Shown: one piece after another, positions 18,159 to 29,419 of the stretch
Layout of the letters: each line of letters begins with the position of its first letter
Position numbering within the stretch: position 1 is the stretch's first letter
Assembly (NCBI GenBank): GCA_021442155.1
Contig: CM038222.1
Coordinates: 111,169,121-111,233,120 of the forward strand
Direction: 5' to 3'
Source: Cymbidium sinense
Lineage: Eukaryota > Streptophyta > Magnoliopsida > Asparagales > Orchidaceae
DNA length: 64,000 bases
Notes under the pieces: model-generated
Told to the model about the DNA's origin: nothing
The model's database searches: none
What the model saw: the letters and a program-made list of their open reading frames with translations, nothing else
Position numbers and translations under genes: made by a program

Positions 18159-20713
18159 TGAGAGTAACCATGGTACCCAAAGTGGGTGGGGGTTGAATTG
18201 GATGTTTAAACAGTTTTACAAATATAAAGCTTGAAATTTAATTTAAAATAGTGGTAAATAAAAAAAATTTATAATGTACCCGAAAAAATACACAGAAGAG
18301 AAGAGAGACTATAAGCACAAGAATTTTTATGTGGTTGGGCAAAAAAATCCTAAAATAAGCCTAGGTCCATACCTAGCAACCCCAACTAAGAATCAATTAT
18401 TCTAACATAAATAGATTATAATCGAACTAACCTACAATGGGGCTATTACAACCCCGACCAAAAAATAATTTTAAAACACCAAGAAAGATTACAAGAAATA
18501 TACTTTTAAAATATCAAAATCCAAAATATCTAGCAATCTATTCAAATAGAATGGTGATCATACGAAGAAAATTGATTACCTTACATAATACAACTTGCAA
18601 TAAGTTTGACAAATTAAATGGCACAAAATGTTTTTAAGGAAATGAGAAATTTAACTTTCAAAAATTAATATTTAAATATTTTTAGCTTAATGTACATAAT
18701 AGACTAATACACAAATAATTTTTAAATAAATATGCAAGTGTCTATTTTTAAATAAATGAATGTTCAACCAATGTCAAATTTATTTTTATAATGAATTATA
18801 ACTAGTTTCGATGTAGTACTGTAAAAATGATTGATTTTCCACTAAAAGAATTTTTTTTAATATTAGACAAAACAACAAAGTAAAGTAAAATTCAGCAAGA
18901 TATAATTTAAATTCAAGCAAGGTATAAAGTCTATAATATAAGGATTACTGAACATAAGACCAAATATAATTTGTATGATATAAATCTTAACAAACCAAAA
19001 GTTTTTTGGATGACTTCAATAAATTAAGCAAATGAAAAATAATTTCAACAAAAATACACTTTTATCCAAACCAATATTATTCATTAATTTGATTCAAATG
19101 ATGATGAAGATTTCATTTAATGTTATGGTCGAATGATATTAAGTAAACTAAGAGTTTTTGTTTTGAAATTGTTTTTTAGCAAAGTTGAAATATTTTCAGC
19201 AACAATAAACTATTGTTCCACTCAAAATGAGACTTCAAAAGGATTTTAATGATAAAGTAATTTTCAAGTAAACCTTAGGTTAAATAATTTTATGTATATA
19301 AGAGATTTTTGTAGAAGAACAAAAATTTCAGCAATATAGAATATTATCCTATAAGATATCTTAAAAGTTTTCTCAAAATTATAATTTGCTTTAGATTTAA
19401 ATATTTCAAATGAAACTATAATAAAAATATCAAGGTAAATCAAGATAGCTTTCTTAAGGAATATTAATGTATGAGTGGTGAAAATTTATCTAAACATATT
19501 TAATTAAACTGAAAGGAAAAACTAGAAATTAAAATTTGATCATGTTGATTTTAACTAATTAAATCAAAAACATGATTCAAACATTTGTAATAAAATATCA
19601 AAGAGAGAAATTATAAGAATGAAGATCCCATTCAAGGCTTTAGAAATCTTAGGCAATTTGAAAAGAGCCTTGGAATGAACCTTCTCAAATGCTTGCACAA
19701 CTCTCCTTGCAATGAATTCTTGAAAAAACAATGGAATTTAGCAAGAGGAGTTAGGTTTTTTCTTCACAATGTTTTTATAACCCCAAAAGGAAGGGAATCA
19801 CAATTTTGGGAGAGACAAAAGATGGCAAAATTTATTTCAATTAAATTATTTTTTATAGATATATTGGCTAGTCCTATGAAATACACCCAAATTGGAAAGT
19901 CATTAACCAATAGGGCTCTAAATGGAGAAAAGATAATTATTAGAGATGTTTGAATTCAAATTAGAGTGAAAAAGGTGGAAAATTTTAGAATTATACCTGA
20001 AACAGAACTTAAAAAATTTGGCCAACCATGTAGAGTCAAAAGGATTGAGACATATCTGAAAAATATAGGTTAATGTATATACACATGAATAAATAAATTA
20101 TAAATAATGATTAAATGCCCAAAAAATCTCATATAAAATGAAAAAAAAAAGATGAGATTTCAAATAAAACTATGCAACCATGAAATTATGTGAATTTAAA
20201 TTTAATTTAAATGATATTTAGCAATGTAAATTTTCATCAATCTAATTAAATAGAAAAATTACAAATAATAGAAATTCAAGCCAAAATAAATTTAATAAAA
20301 TTAATAAAAAAGAATTAAATTAAGCAAAAAAAATGAAATGTTTAAAATTATGATTTTATTAAATTTATTTTCCACAAAATAAAAAGGAAATTATTTGAAT
20401 ATTAATTTTGCAATTGAGGTAATTAAACATCAAGTAATGTGTATATGATTAAGTAAACATATTATTGAAATAAAGTTATGATTAATGTGATTATGAAATA
20501 ATGATAAAAATTTAATTTGATTTAAATTGAGCCATTTGTCAACTTTTTGCAAAATATACAAAGTAAGGCTCTAATCCTAGCCAAACCTATAAGAAATAAC
20601 AGTTCAATTTCTCTTGCTTATTGAGTCTTGTAATTTTCTTAAAAATCTCAAAATAAAATATTAGTAATTTCACACATTTGTTTGTTATCATCAATATCCC
20701 AATTAAGAGTCCA
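18159..20713 (-). repeat. 3' LTR of the Ty1/copia element
   Basis: About 2.55 kb. In minus-strand sense it would start near 20713 with TGGACTCTTAATT and end near 18159 after CCAATTCAACCCCC and GGGTACCATGG. It shares two landmarks with the solo LTR at 30688-33798: the CCAATTCA/GGGTxCCAT ending, and a GCTAGG-TATGGA...AACCACATAAAAAT block (18310-18390 here, 33540-33610 there). Such blocks are common near the ends of plant copia LTRs. The start is judged from GATGATAACAAACAAATG, usual near copia LTR starts, and may be off by up to 120 bp. ORFs inside it, such as 19675-19953, show no domain. Confidence 0.65.
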
Positions 20714-20834
20714 TGGGCTCATGGTGCAAATAATCTTTCACCTTTTTATGATAAAAAAAATAATGTTAGTAGATGAATGTGCAAAGTGACCTTACATCAC
20801 ACTTTTCAAATCAAATTTATCAAAATAATTTATA

Positions 20835-20899
20835 TGTTCCCCCTAAATGTATGCATGTTAGAAATGTTAGAAATCAACATACTTCTTTCCCTTTTGGCA
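20835..20899 (-). other. Polypurine tracts before the copia 3' LTR
   Basis: On the minus strand, TTGCCAAAAGGGAAAGAAG (20882-20899) and TTTAGGGGGAACA (20835-20847) lie between the RNase H end and the LTR. Purine runs of this type prime plus-strand DNA synthesis. Two of them in a row is a pattern often seen in plant copia elements. Confidence 0.6.
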
Positions 20900-20939
20900 A
20901 CATAAAAAAAATCTAAGAAATAATGATGCATAAAATAAT

Positions 20940-22340
20940 TTAAACATTTGTATCTAACATACCAAGTATGTGTCTCAAAGTACAAAAATGTACTTCTAGT
21001 AAATGTTTTGTAAAAATATCAATAATTTGTAAATCAATGTTATTAAACTCAATATTAACATCACCATCAATAACATGATTCCTAATAAAATTGTGTTTAA
21101 TTTTTATATACTTGGTCCATAGTGTTGGATACGATTTTTTGTTTAATAGATGACACTAGTATTGACACACTTAATTGAGATGGATCTAGCATAATTCTAA
21201 TGCCTTCTAGTCAATGGTTTAATAGATGAACCTATGCAATACAACTACTTCTAGCTATGTACTCAGCCTTAGCAGTAGATAAAGTCAAAGAGTTTTATTT
21301 CTTAGAGGACCAAGATACAAGTGATGATCCTAAAAACTATTATGTGCTTAATACACTTTTCATATCTATTTTACAACCTACAAAGTCAACATTAGAAAAA
21401 GAAACTAACTCACATGACAAGAAATTTTTAGGATACAACAAGCCTAATTTAGATGTGCCTATAAAATAATGAAAAATATGCTTAACTACTATTAAATGAG
21501 ATTCTTTAGAGTTGGCTTAAAAATGAACACCCCAAGCAAACAACAAACATAATATTAGGCCTGCTAGCAGCAAAGTATAATAGTGAACCTATCATACTCT
21601 TATAAAGTTTTTAGTCAACAAATTTTCTTGACTCATCTAACTCTAAAATAGTTGATGGGTACATGGGGATTTTACTTCATTTAAATCTCTTCATGCCAAA
21701 CCTTTTAACTAATTCATTTGTGTACTTAGTTGACAAGTGAAGATGTCATTTTCTTATTACTTTATTTGAAGACCCAAGAAAGAATTAAGTTCTCCAATTA
21801 TACTCATTTCAACTCCTTAGACATCAAAGATGAGAACTCATAACACAAAGATTCATTGGTACTTCCAAAATATATATCATCTACATAAACTTATACTACA
21901 ACTAAATTGTCACCTATATTTTTAAAGAATAAGGTTGTATCTACTATACCCTTTCAAAATTCATGGGCTATTCAAAACTTAATTAACCTATCATACTAAG
22001 AAAAAGGATCCTATTCCAAACCATATAAGGCTTTCTTCAATTTATTTACATAATAAATATTATCAAGTTTCTCAAAACTAGGGGGCACTACAAAGTCATA
22101 TTGATCAATAAAAGTATTTTGAATTGCTCTCTTGACATCCATCTACAAGAGTTTAAAATTCTTATAGTAAGCAAACATAAGGGGCAACCTCATGGCCTAT
22201 AATCTTTCAAGCATGCAAATGACTCTTAAAAATCTATTCCTTCTACTTGTGAGTACCCTTGTACAGCTAACCTAACCTTATTTCTAATAATACCATATGA
22301 GTCATCTAACTTAATTCTAAATACCCATCTAGTTTAGTAA
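20940..22340 (-). pseudogene. Copia reverse transcriptase and RNase H, relic
   Basis: RT copies the element RNA into DNA and RNase H removes the template. On the minus strand RT starts near 22340 with RWVFRIKLDDSYGIIRNKVR and continues with VQGYSQVEGIDF. A DVKRAIQNTFIDQYDFVVPP stretch lies near 22130-22060, and KLKKALYG near 22030. The catalytic box YVDDIYF is at about 21868-21888 and keeps both Asp. RNase H follows with STAKAEYIAS near 21270, KHIKIKHNFIRNHV near 21095 and IDIFTKHLLE near 21015. The frame is broken by many stops and at least several shifts, so no protein can be made. The plus-strand 70-codon ORF at 21257-21469 is its antisense shadow. Confidence 0.9.
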
Positions 22341-22699
22341 CAGTTTGATCTTAGGGTCTTGGGACTAATTCCCAATCTTTATTTTTTATAAATTAGTTTA
22401 ACTCCTCTTCCATAGAAATAATCCAAAAATTATCTTTTAATGCTTTTACTATAGTTTTGTGTTCAACTTTAGATAAGAATACATAATTATTCACAACCAC
22501 ACTACTTTGTATTTTATTCATAACATTTCTAGAGGGATCTCCTATAAGTAATTCTTTTAGATGAATTTTATTATATTTTCATTGTTTAGGCAATAAATCT
22601 TTTATTTTATCTTCCAAAGTCTTTATCTCAGAGTCATCAATTACTTAATTTCTAATGGGATCAATTAAATTTTTTTTTAAAAAAACATGAATTAATTTT

Positions 22700-24160
22700 T
22701 GTACAATCAATTTTTTTTTTATCAAAAACTCTATAATCTCTTCTAGAAATAGAATATCTTGAGAATATACCATCTTCAAACTTGCAATCAAACTTACCCA
22801 TAGATTCTTTTCATTATTCACAAAAAAATATTTGCTTCCACAAATATTAAAGTGATTAATCTTAGGCTTCTTTCTAGAAAATTGGTCTCAAATAAATCCT
22901 ATTAATCACATAACATAAAGTATTTATAACTTCATCCCAAAATAATTTAGGAGATTTATGTGCATCAAGCATATATTTACTCAATTCAGTTAATACTATA
23001 TGTTTTTTCAATTATTCCATTCTACTTATGGAGTTTTTGTTGTAGAAACATTATGTCTAATGCCATATCTTCAAAATAATCCTCAAATAATTTATTTTTG
23101 TATTCTCCATCATGTTTAGTTTGAATCACATTAATCAAATATTTTCTTCTCTTTGACTGTATTTAGCAAACTTCTTATATTCTCTAAATACTTCATTCTT
23201 TACTAGATAAAAATAAGACCCATGTATATCTAGAGAAATCATTAAAAATCACAAATCTATAATTCTTATCACCTAAACTAGTAGTGCTAATAGGACTGAA
23301 TAAATCAATGTGTAGAAACTCTATTGATCTAGATGTGGAAAAAATACTTTTGCATTTAAAAGATTTTTTTGTGTGCTTGCTCTGAATATAAGCATCACAT
23401 GCATAGTTAAAATTAAAATTTTATTTAATCAAACCAATAGCCAAATTAAGTTTTACAATTTTATTGAGTGTGTGCATATTAATATGGCATAGTCTCCTAT
23501 GCCATAGCCAAACATCATCATGAGTACTTTTAAGGCAAAGTAAATTCATGCACATCATAAGGACTATCTAAATCAACAACGTAAATATTTTTATGTCTAT
23601 GTCCTACTAACAACACATTTTCATTATTTTTATTAACATAATAAGACCCATGAAATGACACGTGTAAGCCTTTATTGCATAATTGTCTAATAAAAAATTA
23701 AATTATTCTTCAATCCTTCTATAAGAAAAACTCTATCTAAAGTTATTAAATTTTTACATGTGGATCCAATACTGGTATTTTTTCCTTAGCATTATCTTCG
23801 TAAACAATGAATCCACTATCATTTCATTGTAGCATTGAAACATTTACTTATCTCTAGTCATATGTCTTGAACATCCACTGTCCAAATACCACATGCCTTA
23901 TGTAATCATGCTTGAAGGCATTTCTATAGGAGAAAATAAAATGTCAACTTTGGAACCCAAATAGGTTTGGCTCAACATTCTATAGAAGAGATAAATGCTT
24001 TGTGGTGTATAATGAGTGTACAATTAACACCTTTAGATACCTAAGTGAAAGATGATCTAGCATGAAATTTTAATTTATTTGCATAATAATCAAAAGAGAT
24101 ATGACATTTATTTTCACAATAATGACACCAAACATTTGTATTTGCATGTGGCTTAAACAT
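22700..24160 (-). pseudogene. Copia protease, GAG-pre-integrase and integrase, relic
   Basis: In minus-strand order: a second CCHC-like knuckle CHYCENKCHISFDYY at about 24150-24100; the protease start WYLDSGCSRHMTRDK at about 23893-23849, with the active-site DSG intact; the pre-integrase zinc region LWHRRLCHINMHTLNKIVKL near 23500-23440, with CDAYIQSKHTKKSF after it; then integrase from about 23330, with HIDLFSPISTTSLGDKNYRF and FSRYTWVLFL. The first catalytic Asp (HIDLF) is kept, the second sits in VIQTKHDGEYKN where the Asp has shifted context, and the Glu lies in NGIIEKT near 23000. Stops interrupt all parts. Downstream integrase sequence to 22700 is very AT-rich and poorly readable. Confidence 0.88.
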
Positions 24161-24632
24161 ATATGTTTTATGTGATATATATGTGAAAGATCCTTATCTG
24201 TTTCCATGCATTCTATTATGAGATGTGTGAACATGTGACATGTGCAGATTTAATTTAGCTTGTCAAATAATTTTTTTTCTAATTTCTTAGTAAGCATAGA
24301 CTGTTATAATAGAGATTTAATTTTACTATTTAATCTCATCACATTCAATTTTAAAGATAAAAAAAATGCATCCGTAGGTTTTTGTGTTCTCTATTTAATG
24401 TTTCGCATTTTTTTTAGTTTTCTATATTCATGAGCTAATTAATTAAAAGTATCATCTAATTCTTCATATAAAATGTTATCACATACCTTAGAGCATCATA
24501 AGTGATCATTCTAGTAGCTATCAAGGAAAGGTTGATCTCCTCATAAAGTGCCTTCTTCTTCTTCTTACGCAACCTCTTCTCTTTCATGTCCTTTTTCTTT
24601 CATGATCCTTCTCCTTTTTTTATTTTCAATAC

Positions 24633-25540
24633 TATGCTTTGGACACTCTCCTTTAACATGACCAACAATTTTAAATTGATAGAAAATAATCCCATCATCT
24701 GTAGAAACTTTTTTAGTATGTAATTTATTGATATTTGATTATTCATATCTTTGGTTCTTCTTTCTAAGAAAGTTTTTAAGTTTCCTTAAAAGGATTGCCA
24801 CTTCATCACTATCCACTTTTAAACTAGAAGTGATGCCATCACTAATCATCTACTTGCAAGGCAATTGTTTCTCATTTCTTTTTTTCTTTTCAGACCCTTA
24901 ATTTAGTTCCCTTTGAGCAAGTACTTGTTCATGTGCTATAAAATAACAAAGAAGTTGATCAAGTGGATATGTAGTCAAATCTTTAGCTTCACTAATTGTT
25001 GTAGCTATAGCATCCCATTATTTTGGAAGACATTTTAATAATTTATAAACTAGGTCTTGATTTTTATATGTTCTTCTAAGAGAATGCAATGTGTTTATGA
25101 TTTTCATGAATATAGTATACATATCAGATATGGATTCATTTGGAAGCATGAAAAATAATTCATATTCATGAACTGGTCTATTAATATGCGCACCCTTTAC
25201 TTCACTATTTCCTTCATAAGTAGTAATCAACTTGTCCCAAATCTCTTTTGCTATACTCAACTTAAAAATTCTTATGTAATAACCAAGTAATAAAACACAA
25301 TATAAAATTTCACATGCCTTAGCATTTAATTCATCAAGTTCTCTTTTAACTACTATCCAATCCTCTAAAGGTTTTTCTACTTTCAAGCCATTTACTTCTA
25401 CTATGCATGTATGATATTGGAGTGTGAACATATACCATATACGTGCATCTTGACCTCTTAAAAAAGAACTAATTCTACTCTTCCAATAATCAAAAGGTAC
25501 ATTATCTAATAGTAGAGGTCTATGAGTGGACTATCCCTTA
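24633..25540 (-). pseudogene. Copia gag (UBN2-type), relic
   Basis: Gag forms the particle that packages the element RNA. The open part covers 137 codons at 25431-25018. It contains AKEIWDKLITTYEGNSEVKG, then YELFFMLPNESISDMYTIF and LHSLRRTYKNQDLVYKLLKC, which is the UBN2/gag-polypeptide domain of copia elements. Upstream on the minus strand the frame continues to about 25530 with PLLLDNVPFDYWKSRISSFL, the usual start of this gag family. A CCHC knuckle should follow; at 24690-24633 it reads IFYQFKIVGHVKGECPKH, where the first two Cys have become Phe, consistent with decay. Gag is not linked to the rest by an open frame. Confidence 0.9.
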
Positions 25541-25703
25541 GGTATGCTATCGGCTACATAATAATGACCATAAATGTACCTATTAATGGGAATAAGAATC
25601 ACCTTGACTAGTTGACTATCATCTATGTGATGCTTGTAGAGCACCATCACCATTCTCTACAAATTAGGATAGAAAGGTCATAACCTAAGCATTAAACCTT
25701 ATC

Positions 25704-25807
25704 TATAAATAGGACCCTTAGGTAGCTGAATTTTTCATTCGAAGCCTTATTCTTCATATCCTCTTGCACTCTTTCTCCTTAGCATTTCCACACTCCTTAA
25801 AATTAAA
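25704..25807 (+). promoter_or_regulatory. TATA box and leader before the plus-strand relic
   Basis: TATAAATA at 25704-25711 is followed about 30 bp downstream by a pyrimidine-rich leader containing CTTCATATCCTCTTGCACTC, and by the first ATG at 25808. The arrangement is that of a plant RNA polymerase II core promoter. Without transcript data it is only a candidate. Confidence 0.45.
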
Positions 25808-26930
25808 ATGTCAATCTATTATGTAAATAAGAATAAGAAGAGACTATCCATGAGTGACTCTAATTGCTTTATCAGCATCGATGATGAAAAGAGGTAGCGG
25901 CATGCTCTCATCCACAAAGATCTCATTCTAGAGAGAAGTTTCCACAATCTGAGTGAGAACACAAAAATAATTATCAATGAGTGAGGCTGAAAATATTTCA
26001 CAAACAATAATAAAGCTTACATCTTTCTTGTGGTATGAACATTTTCACTAACACGAATGAGCATCTGGACAATAAGGTTTTTGTGAGGGGAAAATGGGTA
26101 AGTTTAGATATTATTAACATTAACTCATATTTCAAATTACAAAATTATGCATAAGATGAATATCTTTCTTATTATAATAGTCATCCAGATTTTGAAGAAA
26201 TTCTTAGATTCCTCACTATTACAAATGCAAATGTTCATGGGAAATGACAGGAGAAAAAGATTATAAATTTTCCTACTATTGACATGACAATAGAGGCTAA
26301 ACCTCAAAACTACTTTATTTATATCAAGTTGATGCCCACTAGTAATTTTAGTGAGGTAGCTAGGAATAAAGAAATTTTGAATTATGCAATTCAAAAGGGT
26401 TTTTCCATAGATATAGGAAAGGTAATTTATAATTTAATTTGTAATATAATTAAAGATATACTATAGTAAGTTTTTGGTCACACTCTCCTATTTATGCTTT
26501 ATGTTTTTTGGTTGGGGTGGTGGGGGAGGCAGATGAGGAGTTTCTTACATGAAGGGCTCCACTCACTAAAATGAAAATTACAGGATTGGGATAAAAAATA
26601 AAGGTAGGAGAAAGCTCACATGCTCCTCAATCTAGATTATGATCCTCCAAATCTTCAAATGAGAAACTCCAAGAAATTGGGGCAAAAGTCTTTAATTTAA
26701 TAAAATTGATTAATGAAAGAGCTGGTGACAATAGGATATAAAAAGAAAATATAATCATCACATCGATTAGCAACAATAGCTATATTTTGATATGACTGAG
26801 TGTAACTTAGCACTCATTTGTATGTTCAAAAACTGCAACTAGAAGAAGAAGAAGAAGAAGAAGAAGAAGAAGAAGAAGAAGAAGAAGAAGAAGAAGAGGA
26901 TGAGAGGAGGAGCAGGAGGATCATCAAGAA
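25808..26930 (+). pseudogene. Relic with putative-plant-transposon-protein domain and poly-Glu tail
   Basis: From 26035 to 26466 one frame runs with only two stops. It reads NEHLDNKVFVRGKWVSLDI, then DEYLSYYNSHPDFEEILRFL, then INFPTIDMTIEAKPQ, YFIYIKLMPTSNFSEVAR and NYAIQKGFSIDIGKVIYN. This order matches the plant domain annotated as putative plant transposon protein (PF20167-like), whose role is unknown. After a shift near 26455 the next frame reads SFWSHSPIYALCFLVGV and DEEFLT-RAPLTKMKI (stop at the dash), as expected for the end of that domain. A GAA repeat at 26842-26897 then encodes about 18 Glu. The ATG at 25808 (MSIYYVNKNKKRLS) is a possible original start, but stops separate it from the domain. 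It lies between a copia gag and featureless DNA, and may be part of a retroelement. Confidence 0.65.
26842..26897 (+). repeat. (GAA)n microsatellite
   Basis: About 18 perfect GAA units, in frame with a CAACTA lead to give Leu-Glu(n). Acidic tails of this kind often sit at the end of the transposon-protein family above, so it may have been coding before decay. Confidence 0.95.
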
Positions 26931-26939
26931 AGCTTTTAT

Positions 26940-28455
26940 TTTTTTTTGTGAATTTTTGTGTATTTTTTGTGTATTTTTATTTATAGTAGTTTCTTAGTTT
27001 GTATATTTATAATTGTACTTATTTAGATAATTTCATTGTTAAATGTTTATTTCTCACACTTTTTTGTATTTAAATGTGATTTTTATATAATGTTATTTAG
27101 TAACCATAAACTTTAATTATTAGACTTGTAGAAATTGATATATTTGTATTTTAAACTTTAGGTTAATTTGAACAAAAAAATAGAAAATTATTTGAAACTA
27201 AACATAATTAAATAAAATTTCAACTCAAAAATAGTAATTTATACTTAAGGTTTTATTTAATCATTGAATTTCTTTCATACTAATGGTAATCAAATATCCT
27301 AAAAACTAGTAACTTTTGTTAAGTTAAAATTTTTTGTAAGTACACAATTCAAAAATAAGAGATTCTTAATAAATTTAATGAATTGATATTAAAATAAATA
27401 GAAATACATATAATAAAAAATAACATAATTTAAACTAATATTAATTGAAACTTATGAAACATTGCTAAGTAAATAAGGTCATATTGAATTGAGTCAACAT
27501 TGTAGCATATTTATTGAACTTTAAAATTATTACAATCTAAACAAGTTCAATGAAGTTATGGAGCAATAATAATGATAATTTTAATTATGAATGCGACAAT
27601 TATGCTTATATCTATTATATGGATAACTATTTATTAAAAAGTCAATTCATTCTTCTTCATAAGAATCAACTATGACAATGTGCACAAAAGAAATTTAACT
27701 TAAGAAAAATATTAGTTAATAATAAAAATTTAGGATATTTTAGTTTGGAATGATGATATGAAAGAGTAAACATTAAAATGTATGTTATTTTTTTAGTTAA
27801 ATTTTTATTAAATTATTTTAGACTTCTAAAATTATAAATTATCAACTAAGTTAAAGTGGCAATATATGGGCAAATGCAATAAATTATTTAAGGATATGTA
27901 ATAGTTTGAGTTTGTAATTATTTGATAAGTGTTAAAATTATGAAATGTTATGTAACTATAATGCCTTTATCATGATTTTAAAAGTTAAATTATGTTTATT
28001 TTAATAATATTTTGGTTTATAACAAGAAATTTAAAAAAAAAATGAAAAGTAAGAAATTTAGGCCTAATGCCTAGGTGCTACAAAAATGTGAGTATTTGTG
28101 AGTTTTTGGTAAAGCACTTGAAGGGTGACACTCTAAGTGTTGTGAGGGGAGTGTAGAAGAATGTTTCTTTAAGCAAGAGGTGTAGAAGGAGATCAACAAT
28201 CAAGGATTCTCAATGAGAGATGTTGGATATTTCCACGAAGAAGTAGTAGAGGATCGCAAAGGGTGGACTTAAAAGGCTCACTTGGTGTGCTTTTTCTTTT
28301 CTTCTCTAGTAATTCTACATCTTGTTTTAAAATGTTAAATGAGATTTCTTTCTTATTCTCTACTGTGAAGCACTAATCTATAAAGTGCTCTGAATTTATG
28401 TGAGCTTTTAGATGTTTGTGTTGTATTAAACATTATTTGATAATTAATATGAGAA
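26940..28455. other. AT-rich stretch without a recognised gene
   Basis: From 26940 to 28050 the sequence is very AT-rich with long T and A runs, and no frame carries a motif. From 28060 to 28455 it becomes more balanced, with AAGTGTTGTGAGGGGAGTG and pyrimidine-rich TTTTCTTTTCTTCTCTAG. That is the texture of a plant LTR R/U5 region, but no ends or partner copy were found. Confidence 0.5.
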
Positions 28456-28459
28456 AATT

Positions 28460-29110
28460 ATTCATGCTTCTAATAAATATAGTATTTTGCTTTCCTCCAT
28501 GCTTTATTTACTTATGATCTCACCAATTGCAAAGTTAAAATCAAGTGTGATCTAGAGATATTGATGGAGTTTTAGAAGAATGATTAGGAAAAAGGAAAAC
28601 ATATGTAATAAATAATCATTAATGTGCTAGATAGTCTACAAGTGCTAAATGGCCATTTAGGATTGACAATCATTTAAAGAAAAATATAAGTAATGCAACC
28701 AATCAAAGTTTACCGGGTACTTGTGAGGAAATTTGATAAAGGGATTACTTTGGATATACTTATCTAGACATAAAAGATATAGCATTTTTTTCTCTTAGAT
28801 GACACTACAAGCTTAAAATTAATTCCACTACTTAGTTTAAAATAGTACATAATCTACAAATTCCATAAATTCAAAGTTCTACTTTTAAAATTTAGAAAAA
28901 TGCTTATGTTTTTTATAATGATGTAAAAATTAGTTTTTTTTTAATATCTTGTAAACTAGTAGATAGTCATTTTAACTAAGAATTTTACATTTTATTAAAT
29001 AAGAATCAAGTTTTAAAAAATAATAAATTAATATTTAATTTTACTCTAATCTTTATGAGAATGATATTCTACTTATTATATATTACTTGATGATTTGATG
29101 TGTACACTTG
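28460..29110 (+). repeat. Dispersed repeat C, copy 1
   Basis: Shares order and words with 52470-53075: ATGCTTTATTTA then ATGATCT and CTAGAGATATTGATGGAG at 28497-28570 (CTAGAGATATTGGTGGAG at 52556-52573), and a closing ATTCTACTTATTAT...TGTACACTTG-like segment at 29065-29110. It ends just before the truncated 5' LTR of the gypsy element. No coding content. Confidence 0.6.
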
Positions 29111-29134
29111 CATATAAGGGAAAATAGACCAATA

Positions 29135-29387
29135 TGTTGGTAGGTTTATTTTAGTAAGAATTTGAGGGGATTTTAACCCAAGATTCTCTCCTCCTAAACT
29201 TTATTCTCTCTTTCTTTGTAGAACAAAAAAATTATCATATCTTATATTAAGATTACTTAAAAAATAATAAAATTGAACCTTCTTCTCATACTCTCTTCAT
29301 TACATGTTATTCCATCCATCATTAGCTCTACATCTTAGGTGTCTCTAGAGCTTTTGCTTCAATTCATTGACATATTTGAATCCAACA
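29135..29387 (+). repeat. 5' LTR of the gypsy element, only its 3' part
   Basis: About 250 bp match the last 250 bp of the 3' LTR, including GATTCTCTCCTCCTAAACTT (CTCTCCTCCCAAACTTTGTT in the partner) and a CTTATATTAAGATTACTTAAA-like stretch. The upstream U3 part, with its TATA box, is missing; repeat C stands there instead. Confidence 0.75.
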
Positions 29388-29419
29388 TTATTTTACATGC
29401 AGTAAGCATGGATGAGGCC

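Larger units (their letters stand above)
18159..25540 (-). mobile_element. Ty1/copia retrotransposon, degenerate, 5' LTR not found
   Basis: On the minus strand the order is gag (25.5-24.6 kb), protease, integrase, RT and RNase H (to 20.94 kb), polypurine tracts and a 3' LTR. This order, with integrase before RT, defines Ty1/copia. All genes carry stops or shifts. The 5' LTR expected to the right of gag was not found; unrelated plus-strand sequence begins by about 25.65 kb. The left end abuts the inverted R copy, but no target duplication can be checked without the other LTR. Wording of the RNase H and gag motifs suggests a Tork- or Sirevirus-like lineage, which is uncertain. Confidence 0.88.

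Noticed and set aside
19675..19953. 92-codon plus-strand ORF
   Set aside because: Lies inside the copia LTR in antisense, with no recognisable domain.
21257..21469. 70-codon plus-strand ORF
   Set aside because: Antisense to the copia RNase H region.
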